Shown piece by piece: positions 35,301 to 43,312 of a stretch of DNA of 64,000 nt. The DNA lies in NCBI GenBank assembly GCA_046296295.1, contig JBKBLG010000003.1:163126-227125 (forward strand), given 5' to 3'. Below the pieces are notes generated by a model. The model saw only the letters and a list, made by a program, of their open reading frames with translations. It was not told the DNA's origin and did no database searches. The stretch comes from UBA10646 sp046296295 (GTDB taxonomy: Bacteria; Bacteroidota; Bacteroidia; Chitinophagales; Chitinophagaceae). How positions within the stretch are numbered: the stretch's first letter is position 1; each line of letters starts with the position of its first letter. The translations under genes and the position numbers were made by a program.

Positions 35301-35599
35301 TAAGCTTCAAACAAGATTTCAGTGTTAAAATTGGTAAAGACCGTATTGCGATGCAACTTACTTACGACATTTTCAACTTCTCTAACATGTTAAACAGAGA
35401 GTGGGGCCGTCAGTACTTTGCAAGCTTCAACACCTTCCAGCTAATGAGCTTCCGTGGCTACCAAGCTGGTACTACTGTTCCAACTTACAGTTTTGTACCA
35501 CCAGCCAACAATGCTCCTTACACAGTAAGCACCAGCACAGCACCTTCATTCAGTGCTCGTTGGGTAAGCCAAGTAGGTTTAAGAATTTCTTTCAATTAA
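32321..35599 (+). CDS. Oar-like TonB-dependent outer-membrane receptor
   Basis: This 1092-residue protein starts at ATG 32321 with a signal peptide (about residues 1-22, ending TILLAQ). A carboxypeptidase-regulatory-like domain follows (GLVKIAGGQPLVGATVTVTHEPTG). The plug region has FYIDGAANNDQFGL and PYDASIGNFTGAGINATTRSGTN, and a long beta-barrel ends in the aromatic-rich RISFN. The Oar-type arrangement suggests a large outer-membrane channel whose cargo cannot be read. Codon use is smooth and the length is typical. It ends 1 base before a repeat copy and a strong terminator. Confidence 0.9.
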   Translation: MLSKRILSILAMVLLVPTILLAQNTTSGMRGLVKIAGGQPLVGATVTVTHEPTGTVYKTQTRTGGTYVINNMNPGGPYTIVVTFVNYGTETLNEVYVGLGEVATIDVNLKEKGNDLGNVVVTTIQNKKGDFSGKGGAETTIGKEKLDNLPTVGRNLQDFLRFVPQAKISGSDGNLAGISFGGQNNRYNSFYIDGAANNDQFGLASSGTNGGQTGGAPISIDALDQIQVVLSPYDASIGNFTGAGINATTRSGTNKTQASVYTFYRNQDLTGKTPTGDKNAATRLANFTSQTSGFRVGGALIKNKLFYFLNAETVRDERPQPFIGTYSGNTAPGSANFNAMLARLASFGYDPGGYIDNKEELKVDRLAAKLDWNVNTNHRLSVSYRYNKSERVNVPTTSNTSINFYNGGYLFPNTTHSGSVELKSTFKKGQSNKLLLTFTSVTDDRGPLGNPFPRVTIQDGAGRFVFGTENFSTANLLTQRNFALLDFYKFTKGKHNFTIGTDNELTFANNVFIRDNYGTYTFPDVATFINNGFPNQYSRSFSVIDGITGDNTSAAAKVDFMRLAGFINDEIRVNNNLTVNVGVRLDYVRFMNQPVEDPFFNDTALGRIAQHYDLKGARSGQMAQPRASISPRIGFTYKIPEENLVIRGGAGLFTGRMPLAWPGGVYNNTGRSIGGIFLGSQAAAQAAGLRFVANPFGQPSAQDLGINVNNAKGQVDLISRDFRLPKIFRGSIAADKRIGNGWTLTAEAMVTANINEIYYENVNILPPTLKATGPDTRNVYSATGSAPFIPIRANGTNPYTGIYLLSNKASEKGFAYNFTFTVDKQAAKGWSFNANYAYGNSYVTYEGTSSQNNSQFNTLATVNGRNFATRARSDFDLGHRITAFVSKKFVYAKKSMATTISLFYTGQSGNPLTYVYNSSMVRDVSAANSQDLIYIPTANDIRNMVFVQSGTWTPDMQRAALETYIQGSPYLNKNRGQYAERNGDRLPFTHVLDLSFKQDFSVKIGKDRIAMQLTYDIFNFSNMLNREWGRQYFASFNTFQLMSFRGYQAGTTVPTYSFVPPANNAPYTVSTSTAPSFSARWVSQVGLRISFN
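34047..34061 (+). repeat. Dispersed element, exact inverted copy, inside the Oar-like gene
   Basis: ACCTTACGGTAAATG is the exact reverse complement of consensus and encodes LTVNVG, a common beta-barrel strand sequence, so selection on protein may contribute. Confidence 0.75.
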
Positions 35600-35600
35600 T

Positions 35601-35617
35601 CATTTACCCGCAAGGGC
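35601..35617 (+). repeat. Dispersed element, covarying CCC-GCAA-GGG variant
   Basis: CATTTACCCGCAAGGGC starts 1 base after the Oar-like gene's stop codon. An extra C-G pair extends the stem and the loop is GCAA. Confidence 0.7.
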
Positions 35618-35630
35618 AATATGATACTCA

Positions 35631-35657
35631 AAGCCCCGCCATTTGGCGGGGCTTTTT
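35631..35657 (+). terminator. Intrinsic terminator of the Oar-like gene
   Basis: AAGCCCCGCC and GGCGGGGCTT form a 10-base-pair stem around ATTT and run into TTTTT. Confidence 0.88.
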
Positions 35658-35675
35658 ATCTTAAATAACAAGTAC

Positions 35676-35690
35676 GCCTTACGGCAAATG
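35676..35690 (+). repeat. Dispersed element, covarying GCC/GGC stem, right of the terminator
   Basis: GCCTTACGGCAAATG is the reverse complement of CATTTGCCGTAAGGC and faces the copy at 35601 across the terminator. Confidence 0.75.
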
Positions 35691-35811
35691 CCTACGCGGT
35701 GTTAAATCGGCCGCTAACATGGCCTGCCTGTCGAATTTTACACCGATGGCATTCCTATTCTACAACGATTGTTGTTTATTGCAGCAATATTCAAACCTTT
35801 ACCAACGCAAT

Positions 35812-38214
35812 ATGCATGTAAGAATTTTCACTTTTTTGCTACTTACGGTAACAACATTTATTACTGCAAAAGCGCAATATGTTACACCTCCATCGTCTGC
35901 AGAAATTCAACAGCAATTACAAAAACTCAATGTATTAGGCAGTGTACTCTATATTGCAGCACACCCAGATGATGAGAATACCCGATTACTTGCTTATTTA
36001 TCTAAAGAAAAAAAATACAGAACCGGGTATTTAAGCTTAACTCGTGGCGATGGCGGACAAAATCTCATTGGCGATGAGCAAGGTATAGAACTCGGCCTCA
36101 TTAGAACGCAAGAATTACTAGCAGCACGCAGAATAGATGGTGCAGAGCAATTTTTTACCCGAGCCTACGATTTTGGTTTTAGCAAAAGTACCGAAGAAGC
36201 ACTTCAAAAATGGAATCATGATAGTGTGCTTGCCGATGTAGTATGGGTTATACGCAACTTCAAACCCGATGTTATCATCACTCGCTTCCCCGGCGATAGT
36301 AGAGCAGGCCACGGCCATCATAGTGCTTCATCGGTATTGGCCAACGAAGCCTTTGCTGCAGCTGCCGATGCAAATAAATTCGCTTGGCAACTTAGCAATG
36401 GTGTTACTACTTGGCAAGCAAAAAGAATATTATGGAACACCTTCAATTTTGGTGGTGGTACCAATACCACAAGTGAAGATCAATTTAAAATAAATGTAGG
36501 GTTATTCAATCCGGTTATCGGGCAAGGCTATGGCGAAATTGCTAGCGAAAGCCGTAGTCAACACAAGAGCCAAGGTTTTGGTGTACCACGCCAACGTGGC
36601 GATAGCTACGAATACTTCACCACTACCGGCGGTACTGCGCCAACAAATGATCTATTAGATCAGGTGAATACTACTTGGGCACGTATAACTAACAGTAAGA
36701 AGATTCAGCAAACGATCGATCATATCATTCAACATTATAATGTCAACAATCCGGCAGCTAGTACCAAAGCACTAGCCAAACTCTACCAATTACTGCAGCA
36801 ACAACGTACCAATAATGCATTGGAACACTATTGGTTGCAAGAAAAAATGAAAGCAGTTAGCAACCTAATTGTGCATACTGCAGGCCTATTTGCAGAAGCT
36901 ACAACCACACAAGCTCAAGTGGTACAAGGCGACAGTTTGAAATTACAAATATGGGTGAATGTTAGAAGTAACACACTCGTACAATGGCAGCAATACACCA
37001 TAAAAGGTGCTATCGCACAACCATTATCATTTAAAGGACTTTCACTTACCCCCAATACCAACAGTATTGTTACGCACACGGTGCAAGTGCAACCAAATGC
37101 TACTACACAACCCTTTTGGCTAATGCAATCATTGCAAAACGATCTTTACAACGTACCGCTTGCATTAATTGGCAAGGCAGAAAATGATGCAGCCATACAG
37201 ATACACCTTGAACTCAATATAGAAGGTGCTACCCTAGATATCCCCCTTGCGGTAAAATATAAATTCACCGATCCTGTTAAAGGTGAAAAGCATCAACCAC
37301 TCACCATTTTACCGAAGCAAGAAATGCGTTATGCACAAGAAAACTATTGGAGTGCTAATGGTACAGCTATTCAACTTATTCAATTCATTAAGAATAATAC
37401 CCAACCCAACAGTACATGGCGAACAGATACAATTGTATATCAGCCTACACAATTAGGCATGGTGAGCCGCAATGGTAATAGCAGCTATAGTAGTTATGTA
37501 CGTACTATAAAATATGATCATATCCCAACCATTACATATCAAAAGGCTGCGGTTACTCACATCATCAATCAACCTATTAAAACTGCTGGCAAGCGTATAG
37601 GCTATATTGCAGGTGCAGGCGACAAAACAGCCGAAGCTATACAGTTGTTAGGCTACGAAGTAACAATGCTTACACAGAAAGATATGCAGTCGGATAACCT
37701 ACAAAAATTCGATGCTATTGTTACAGGTGTAAGGGCTTATAATACCGAAGCTTGGCTTAGCAGTGCATACGATGTTTTAATGCAATACATACAGCAAGGT
37801 GGCAACCTCATTGTACAGTACAATACCAACAATCAAATTGGTCCGGTACGAGCCAAAATGAGTCCATACCCATTTAACATTAGCAGGGTTAGAGTTACAG
37901 AAGAAAATGCACCCGTAACGTTACTACAGCCAAATCATGCGATTTTTAATTACCCGAATCGCATTACCAATAGCGATTTTGATGGCTGGGTACAAGAACG
38001 CAGTGTATACCAAGCAGAGCAACTCGATAAAGCCTATACCCCACTTTTAGAAATGAACGACACGGGCGAACCCCCTAGTAAAGGCAGTTTAATTGTTGCA
38101 CCTTACGGTAAAGGTAATTTCGTGTACACCGGACTTGCACTGTTCCGTCAGTTACCTGCAGGCGTGCCCGGTGCTTATAAATTGCTTGCTAATTTGTTAA
38201 GTATGGGTCGTTAA
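35812..38214 (+). CDS. Secreted PIG-L family deacetylase with C-terminal ThuA/GATase-like domain
   Basis: This 800-residue protein starts at ATG 35812, which gives a clean signal peptide (FTFLLLTVTTFITAKAQ). The PIG-L domain has the zinc motif AAHPDDENTRLLAYLS near residue 50 and the distal GHGHHSAS near residue 170. A long beta-rich middle region follows. The last 250 residues (RIGYIAGAGDKTAEAIQLLG ... GGNLIVQYNTNN ... GKGNFVYTGLALFRQLPAG) resemble a ThuA or class-I-GATase-like fold. PIG-L enzymes remove acetyl groups from N-acetylglucosamine derivatives. The substrate here is unknown; envelope location is inferred. Confidence 0.85.
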   Translation: MHVRIFTFLLLTVTTFITAKAQYVTPPSSAEIQQQLQKLNVLGSVLYIAAHPDDENTRLLAYLSKEKKYRTGYLSLTRGDGGQNLIGDEQGIELGLIRTQELLAARRIDGAEQFFTRAYDFGFSKSTEEALQKWNHDSVLADVVWVIRNFKPDVIITRFPGDSRAGHGHHSASSVLANEAFAAAADANKFAWQLSNGVTTWQAKRILWNTFNFGGGTNTTSEDQFKINVGLFNPVIGQGYGEIASESRSQHKSQGFGVPRQRGDSYEYFTTTGGTAPTNDLLDQVNTTWARITNSKKIQQTIDHIIQHYNVNNPAASTKALAKLYQLLQQQRTNNALEHYWLQEKMKAVSNLIVHTAGLFAEATTTQAQVVQGDSLKLQIWVNVRSNTLVQWQQYTIKGAIAQPLSFKGLSLTPNTNSIVTHTVQVQPNATTQPFWLMQSLQNDLYNVPLALIGKAENDAAIQIHLELNIEGATLDIPLAVKYKFTDPVKGEKHQPLTILPKQEMRYAQENYWSANGTAIQLIQFIKNNTQPNSTWRTDTIVYQPTQLGMVSRNGNSSYSSYVRTIKYDHIPTITYQKAAVTHIINQPIKTAGKRIGYIAGAGDKTAEAIQLLGYEVTMLTQKDMQSDNLQKFDAIVTGVRAYNTEAWLSSAYDVLMQYIQQGGNLIVQYNTNNQIGPVRAKMSPYPFNISRVRVTEENAPVTLLQPNHAIFNYPNRITNSDFDGWVQERSVYQAEQLDKAYTPLLEMNDTGEPPSKGSLIVAPYGKGNFVYTGLALFRQLPAGVPGAYKLLANLLSMGR

Positions 38215-38231
38215 TTACAAATTGAGTGATT

Positions 38232-38247
38232 CATTTACCGTAAGGTA
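38232..38247 (+). repeat. Dispersed element, exact copy, between PIG-L and the symporter operon
   Basis: CATTTACCGTAAGGTA matches the full consensus, 17 bases after the PIG-L stop and 25 bases before the next ATG. Confidence 0.9.
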
Positions 38248-38272
38248 CAACTCTAACAAAAAGCATAAAACC

Positions 38273-38425
38273 ATGTCGGAAAATAGAAGACGCATTAGCA
38301 TTGCCACCCTCATATTAATTGGTGCAGCACTTGGCCTTATCATAAAAAACATTAAGTTAGGCATGATATTAGGCATCATCATTGGGCTGGCCGCAACCGG
38401 CATTGCCGTATATCGAAAAAAATAA
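38273..38425 (+). CDS. Small two-helix membrane protein
   Basis: This 50-residue protein starts at ATG 38273 (MSENRRRISIATLILIG). Two hydrophobic helices, SIATLILIGAALGLII and GMILGIIIGLAATGIAVY, are separated by KNIKL and capped by basic residues. It is the first gene of a compact unit: a 36-residue membrane peptide starts 4 bases after its stop, then the symporter. Its role is unknown. Confidence 0.65.
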   Translation: MSENRRRISIATLILIGAALGLIIKNIKLGMILGIIIGLAATGIAVYRKK

Positions 38426-38429
38426 ATAC

Positions 38430-38540
38430 ATGCAAGCACAAACAACTACAAACTATTGGCGTAAGTGGTACACCCTGGTAATAGCAGCATTACTTGCTGA
38501 AATTTTATTATTTGGCTGGTTAACTTATTCGTACGCATGA
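38430..38540 (+). CDS. 36-residue membrane peptide coupled to a sodium:solute symporter
   Basis: This short frame (ATG 38430, stop TGA 38538-38540) encodes a charged N-terminus (NYWRKWYT) and one hydrophobic helix (LVIAALLAEILLFGWLTYSY). Its stop overlaps the symporter start as ATGA, and the preceding gene ends 4 bases upstream, which argues strongly that it is real. Small membrane partners are known for some sodium:solute symporter families, but I do not recognise a specific match. Confidence 0.7.
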   Translation: MQAQTTTNYWRKWYTLVIAALLAEILLFGWLTYSYA

Positions 38541-40279
38541 GTACTACTGATTGGATTGTACTTGCAGCCACCCTACTCGGAATAGTTGGGTATGGGCTGT
38601 ATAAAAGCAGCACTTCTAAAAACTTAGAAGGGTATTTTCTCAGTAACCGTAACATGCCCTGGTATCTGGTATTGCTCAGCATTATGGGTACGCAAGCAAG
38701 TGCCATTACGTTTTTATCGGCACCCGGGCAAGCATTTACCGATGGTATGCGTTTTGTGCAATACTATTTTGGCTTACCATTAGCCATGGTAGTGCTTTGT
38801 ATCACTTTTGTACCACTGTTTAGTAGGCTCAAAGTTTTTACAGCATACGAATTTTTAGAACAACGCTTTAACATAGAAACCCGAACCCTTACTGCTGCCC
38901 TTTTTTTGATAGGACGTGGTTTAAGTACCGGCATCAGTATTTATGCCCCAAGTATTATTTTAAGCAGCTTATTAGGTTGGAATATTTACCTCACCAACTG
39001 TATTATGGGAGGCTTACTAATTGTGTACACCGTTACAGGCGGTGCCAAAGCAGTAGCCTACACACAACAATTACAGTTACTCATCATTTTTGCGGGTATG
39101 GGTATCGCTGCTTATTGGATGGTATATCACCTTCCGGCAAATGTTAACGTTAGCGATGCACTAGCAATTGGTGGTGCGAACGGTAAAATGAACATAATTA
39201 CTACAGGTATTACAGAGCAAGGCTTTCAATGGAAAGATCGCTACAACTTATGGAGTGGCATTATTGGCGGGTTCTTTTTATCGTTGAGTTATTTTGGAAC
39301 AGACCAAAGCCAAGTAGGACGTTACCTTACGGCAAAAGATACAAAAGAGAGCAAGATTGGTTTATTAATGAACGGGCTTGTAAAAGTTCCTATGCAGTTT
39401 TTTATTCTGCTCATTGGCGTACTGCTCTTTGCTTATTATCAGTTTCAACCACAGCCCATATTTTTCAATAAAGCAGCCGAAACCAAAGTTGCTAAAACAA
39501 TACAAGCCGATAGCTTACAACAGATTAATAAGCAGTTTCAAGCAATACAAATAAAGCAACAAGCCACTTCGCAACAATGGCTAGCAAGTAACAAAACAGA
39601 CGCAGTAAGCAAGGATAAGATGCTTGAACTACAACTACAAAAAGATAGCTTGCAAAAAGCCTATAAAAGCATGCTTAAACGTGCCAATAGCAGCATAGAC
39701 ACCAACGACACCAATTATATTTTTTTACGCTTTGTTGTAGATGCCTTACCTAAAGGGTTGGTGGGCTTATTAATTGCAATTATTTTCTTAGCTGCATGGG
39801 GCAGTATAGCTGCCGCACTCAACTCACTTGCTAGTTGTACTATGATTGACTTTTATTGCAGATTCAAATACGGAACAAGCACACCTGTATGCAGCGAGGC
39901 CGATAAGCAAAAACAATACCGCTTAAGTAAATGGTACACTTTGGGGTGGGGTATATTCTGCATTATTGTAGCCCAATTTAGCAATCGTATGGGCAGTTTA
40001 ATTGAGGCTGTAAATGTACTTGGCAGCCTATTCTATGGGGTTATTTTAGGTATTTTTTTAGTAGCCTTTTACATGAAACGCATAGGTGGTAAGGCTGTGT
40101 TTTGGTCGGCGGTTGTAAGTGAACTTATTATTATTATACTTTTTGTTTTAGATAACAATGGAACTATTGGTTTAGGCTTTTTATGGTTAAATGTAATAGG
40201 TGCGCTATTAGTTTGCTTACTAGCTTACACATTATCTTTTTTTATAAATGAAAAGAAGATAGCTATAGCATCATTATAA
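38537..40279 (+). CDS. Sodium:solute symporter (SSS family)
   Basis: This 580-residue transporter has about 13 helices. The N-terminal helix with the LEGYFLSNRNMPWYLVLLSIMGTQASAITFLSAPG segment is typical of the family, as are YFGTDQSQVGRYLTAKD and AAWGSIAAALNSLASCTMIDFY. A hydrophilic Gln/Lys-rich insert at about residues 308-392 separates two helices and looks coiled-coil. The substrate (sugar, sialic acid, myo-inositol or another) cannot be decided. It starts at ATG 38537, overlapping the 36-residue gene. Confidence 0.9.
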   Translation: MSTTDWIVLAATLLGIVGYGLYKSSTSKNLEGYFLSNRNMPWYLVLLSIMGTQASAITFLSAPGQAFTDGMRFVQYYFGLPLAMVVLCITFVPLFSRLKVFTAYEFLEQRFNIETRTLTAALFLIGRGLSTGISIYAPSIILSSLLGWNIYLTNCIMGGLLIVYTVTGGAKAVAYTQQLQLLIIFAGMGIAAYWMVYHLPANVNVSDALAIGGANGKMNIITTGITEQGFQWKDRYNLWSGIIGGFFLSLSYFGTDQSQVGRYLTAKDTKESKIGLLMNGLVKVPMQFFILLIGVLLFAYYQFQPQPIFFNKAAETKVAKTIQADSLQQINKQFQAIQIKQQATSQQWLASNKTDAVSKDKMLELQLQKDSLQKAYKSMLKRANSSIDTNDTNYIFLRFVVDALPKGLVGLLIAIIFLAAWGSIAAALNSLASCTMIDFYCRFKYGTSTPVCSEADKQKQYRLSKWYTLGWGIFCIIVAQFSNRMGSLIEAVNVLGSLFYGVILGIFLVAFYMKRIGGKAVFWSAVVSELIIIILFVLDNNGTIGLGFLWLNVIGALLVCLLAYTLSFFINEKKIAIASL

Positions 40280-40335
40280 CAACCCAAACCAACAAACAAA
40301 TTACACCATACAAACATTTAAATTATTATTACTGA

Positions 40336-40698
40336 TATAGTAGATGTAGTACCTATTCGCCTTGTTAAATGGCTGTAAAATAACGATATCACATTTTTAA
40401 GCAATGGCCAGTGAGCAAACAACAAAGGTGCAACAACTGTAGTGCAGCCGATTCTCAAATTATAAGCACCGATGCTTAGAATTTTGTTAGCAACGAAACT
40501 GTACTCAACATTACTGAATCCGGTAGCAAACTTCCATTTACAATAGAACAACTAACCAAAAACAACCTGATGGTTACTTATGTAGTGGTTAGCGGTATTG
40601 TAGAACTTGGGATTAGATATACGTTAAGGCATTCATACATTTACCGTAAGGTATTACATAATACAACTCTTGTTTGTGGCAGCCTATTAACCCCATAA
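40336..40698 (+). pseudogene. Decayed lipocalin-like gene
   Basis: The 407-base region after the symporter holds a broken gene. One frame reads DITFLSNGQ, stop (TGA 40412-40414), ANNKGATT; after a shift near 40436 the next frame reads CSAADSQIISTDA, stop (TAG 40477-40479), NFVSNETVLNITESGSKLPF, then TIEQLTKNNLMVTYVVV. This order (ITF..NG, KGAT.C, NETVLNI, FTI..LT.N.LVLTY) is that of Bacteroidota lipocalin-like proteins. A further single-base loss near 40376 fits CKNNDITF. The 3' part contains an exact repeat copy and the frame continues to TAA 40696, overlapping the HDAC-like gene's 3' end, so the original stop was probably lost. The left boundary is approximate. Confidence 0.7.
40638..40653 (+). 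repeat. Dispersed element, exact copy, at the end of the lipocalin remnant
   Basis: CATTTACCGTAAGGTA matches the full consensus. In the decayed frame it reads IYRKV, beyond the point where homologues normally end. Confidence 0.9.
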
Positions 40699-41589
40699 TG
40701 CAAGAGCTTCTTTAAAAGTATTGCAATGTGCTGTAACAATGGTTCTTACATCGGGACTATAGCCCCCGCCCATAGCTACAGCTACAGGAATGTTACGCTG
40801 ATACAATTGTTGAAACACATAAGCATCGCGTTGACGGCAACCTTCGAGCGTTACTTTTAATTTACCATATTTATCAGTATCTAAAATATCAACGCCTGAT
40901 AAATAGAAAACAAAATCGGGCTGATGTGTATCTAACAACTGCGGCAAGTGCTTGGCTAACAAATTGAGATATGTATTTGTATCTGTACCGTCTAATAAAG
41001 GTACATCAACATCGCTTTGTTCTTTGTGAAATGGGTAGTTGTGTGCACCGTGCATACTAAAGGTACAAACACGTGGTTCGTGTGCCATTAAACTTGCGGT
41101 TCCATTACCCTGATGCACATCTAAATCAACAATCAAAATTTTTTGTGCTAGTTGCATAGCTAGCAAGTAATTACTAGCGGTAGCCATATCGTTTAACAAG
41201 CAAAAACCTTCGCCCCTATCTGCAAATGCATGATGTGTGCCACCTGCCACATTCATAGCACAACCATGCTTTAAAGCCTTTAAGGCACAATCTATTGTAC
41301 CTTGTGTAATAATAAGCTCACGCCTTGTAAGTTCGGCACTTTGCGGAAAACCTATGCGACGCTGCTCCGACGGTGTTAGCGTTAACGCATGCAACTTTTG
41401 CAAATACGTTGCATCATGCGTTTGAACAATCACATCATCACTACAAGGCACAGGTGCGAACAAGTTGCCTTCTGTAATAAACCCCTCATGCAGCAATTGC
41501 TCAGGTATTAGTTCGTACTTAAGCATGGGAAATCGGTGGCCTTGCGGCAAATGATGTGCATAGCAGGTATCGTAAGCGATGTATAACAC
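40687..41589 (-). CDS. Histone-deacetylase-like amidohydrolase
   Basis: This 300-residue protein of the arginase/deacetylase fold has GGTHHAFADRGEGFCLLND (catalytic His pair), DLDVHQGNGT (Asp and His zinc ligands), FYLSGVDILDTDKYG (Asp), and AMGGGYSP. Such enzymes act on acetyl-lysine, acetylpolyamines or acetoin-related substrates. The start appears to be GTG 41589; no ATG gives the N-terminal strand MLYIAYDTCYAHH. It diverges from the GH3-like gene. A GCAA-type element near its start encodes HLPQG. Confidence 0.87.
   Translation of the reverse strand: MLYIAYDTCYAHHLPQGHRFPMLKYELIPEQLLHEGFITEGNLFAPVPCSDDVIVQTHDATYLQKLHALTLTPSEQRRIGFPQSAELTRRELIITQGTIDCALKALKHGCAMNVAGGTHHAFADRGEGFCLLNDMATASNYLLAMQLAQKILIVDLDVHQGNGTASLMAHEPRVCTFSMHGAHNYPFHKEQSDVDVPLLDGTDTNTYLNLLAKHLPQLLDTHQPDFVFYLSGVDILDTDKYGKLKVTLEGCRQRDAYVFQQLYQRNIPVAVAMGGGYSPDVRTIVTAHCNTFKEALALWG
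41539..41553 (-). repeat. Dispersed element, covarying GCC-GCAA-GGC, inside the HDAC-like gene
   Basis: The coding strand reads CATTTGCCGCAAGGC and encodes HLPQG. Both stem covariation and loop variation are present. Confidence 0.55.
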
Positions 41590-41724
41590 AGAATGATTTT
41601 GATTGTAACAATAAAGGCTATAACTCGTTCAATAAAGGTGGCAAAGAAATAGCACAACACAACATCTATGTAGGCAATGCTTTTTCATGTCGGCGGCATT
41701 GCTTATTTTGCCAGCATTGCAGTT

Positions 41725-43245
41725 ATGAAGTTACTGAGCCCCGCCATATCTCGTTTGGTTCGCCTTCGCTCCCAAAAAATTGAAGATTGGAGAAACAACC
41801 CTATTGCCGCTCAACGAGAAGTACTGCAAGATTTAGTAACCCATGCACAGTACACCGAATTTGGCAGAAAATATGGCTTTAACGAGTTATTCAATATTCG
41901 CAAATTCAAAGCAACAGTACCCATTCATGAGTACGACGATTTAAAACCTTACATACAACGCATTTTAGACGGTGCCGATAATGTACTTTGGAATACACCC
42001 GTAGCATGGATGGCTAAAAGTAGCGGCACCACTAACGATAAAAGTAAGTTCATTCCAATCACCGAAGAAAGCCTCGAAGACTGTCACTACCAAGGCGCTA
42101 AAGATGTATTAAGTATGTATTACATGGCACGCCCCGATAGCGACTTGCTTACCGGAAAGGGCTTGGTAATTGGTGGGAGCCATCAGGTAAGCCAACTGAA
42201 CGAAGCCCTGCAATTTGGCGACCTTAGTGCTGTATTGTTACAAAATGCCCCATTTTATGGGCAACTCATTCGTACACCTGATTTGGCAATTGCTTTGATG
42301 GATGAATGGGAAACTAAAATTGAGGCCTTAGCACAAAGTACACTCAACGAAAATGTAACCTCAATATCGGGTGTACCAACGTGGACTCTGGTGCTCATCA
42401 AACGAATTCTTGAAATTAGTGGTAAGCAAACTTTAAAAGAGGTATGGCCATCTTTAGAATTATACATTCACGGAGGTGTTTCTTTCACGCCTTATCGCCA
42501 ACAGTTCAAAGCATTACTCGGTAACGATGTTGCTTTCATGGAAATGTACAATGCCAGCGAAGGTTTTTTTGCAGCACAAGAAAGTCCGGAAACAGATGGT
42601 ATGCTACTGTTTCTTCAACATGGCATTTTCTATGAATTTATGCCATTAGAAGAGTATGGTAAGCCCGAACCAACAACCATAGGGCTAAAGCATGTTGAAA
42701 TAGGTAAGCCTTATGCATTAGTCATTAGTACCAATGGCGGGTTGTGGCGGTATTTAGTAGGCGACACCATTGAGTTTGTTTCTTTATATCCCTTTCGGGT
42801 AAAAGTAGTAGGCCGTGTAAAGCACTTTATAAATGCTTTTGGAGAAGAATTAATGGTACATACTGCCGATACCGCTATTGCAGAAGCCTCCACAGCTACC
42901 GAACTACATGTAAATGATTATACTGCTGCACCCATTTTTTTCAGCGATAATCACAACGGTGCACATGAATGGTTAATTGAATTTGAGCAAACACCAAACG
43001 CGGCTGCACTAGCAACATTTACGCAAGTATTAGACACCACTTTACAACGATGCAATAGTGATTATGAAGCCAAACGCCATAAAAATATTGCCTTAAATGT
43101 TCCGGTGGTACATCCTTTACCGAAAGGTAGTTTTAATACATGGCTTAAAGGAAAAGGAAAGTTAGGCGGCCAACATAAAGTACCGCGTTTAAGTAACGAT
43201 AGAAAATATGTAGAAGATATTAAGCAACTATTGCACCTACCCTAA
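41725..43245 (+). CDS. GH3-family acyl-adenylate-forming enzyme
   Basis: This protein of about 506 residues starts at ATG 41725 (MKLLSPAISRLVRLRSQK), the usual N-terminus of bacterial GH3-like proteins; an earlier in-frame ATG at 41677 is less likely. It has MAKSSGTTNDKSKFIPIT (ATP loop) near residue 90, YNASEGFFAAQ and LWRYLVGDTIEF in the middle, and VVGRVKHFINAFGEEL. GH3 enzymes join amino acids to acyl groups in plants; bacterial substrates are mostly unknown. It is followed by fabG on the same strand, 67 bases later. Confidence 0.88.
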   Translation: MKLLSPAISRLVRLRSQKIEDWRNNPIAAQREVLQDLVTHAQYTEFGRKYGFNELFNIRKFKATVPIHEYDDLKPYIQRILDGADNVLWNTPVAWMAKSSGTTNDKSKFIPITEESLEDCHYQGAKDVLSMYYMARPDSDLLTGKGLVIGGSHQVSQLNEALQFGDLSAVLLQNAPFYGQLIRTPDLAIALMDEWETKIEALAQSTLNENVTSISGVPTWTLVLIKRILEISGKQTLKEVWPSLELYIHGGVSFTPYRQQFKALLGNDVAFMEMYNASEGFFAAQESPETDGMLLFLQHGIFYEFMPLEEYGKPEPTTIGLKHVEIGKPYALVISTNGGLWRYLVGDTIEFVSLYPFRVKVVGRVKHFINAFGEELMVHTADTAIAEASTATELHVNDYTAAPIFFSDNHNGAHEWLIEFEQTPNAAALATFTQVLDTTLQRCNSDYEAKRHKNIALNVPVVHPLPKGSFNTWLKGKGKLGGQHKVPRLSNDRKYVEDIKQLLHLP

Positions 43246-43312
43246 TGATGGAATTGTTGCAAACTTGCCTGATAAGTTATTTATTTGCCAACAGCGTTAA
43301 CAAATTATCATT

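Noticed and set aside
35719..35811. Upstream extension of the PIG-L gene
   Set aside because: The extra 31 residues would bury the clear signal peptide; ATG 35812 is preferred.
38099..38114. Element-like ACCTTACGGTAAAGG at the end of the PIG-L gene, and a similar one at 9779-9793 in wzc
   Set aside because: Both encode PYGK with the tail broken, so they were not counted as copies.
40318..40551. 77-residue minus-strand frame after the symporter
   Set aside because: No protein features; the plus strand holds a recognisable decayed lipocalin-like gene.
43116..43129. TTTACCGAAAGGTA in the GH3-like gene
   Set aside because: It encodes LPKGSF, which I take to be part of a family motif; not counted, though the fit to a GAAA variant is good.
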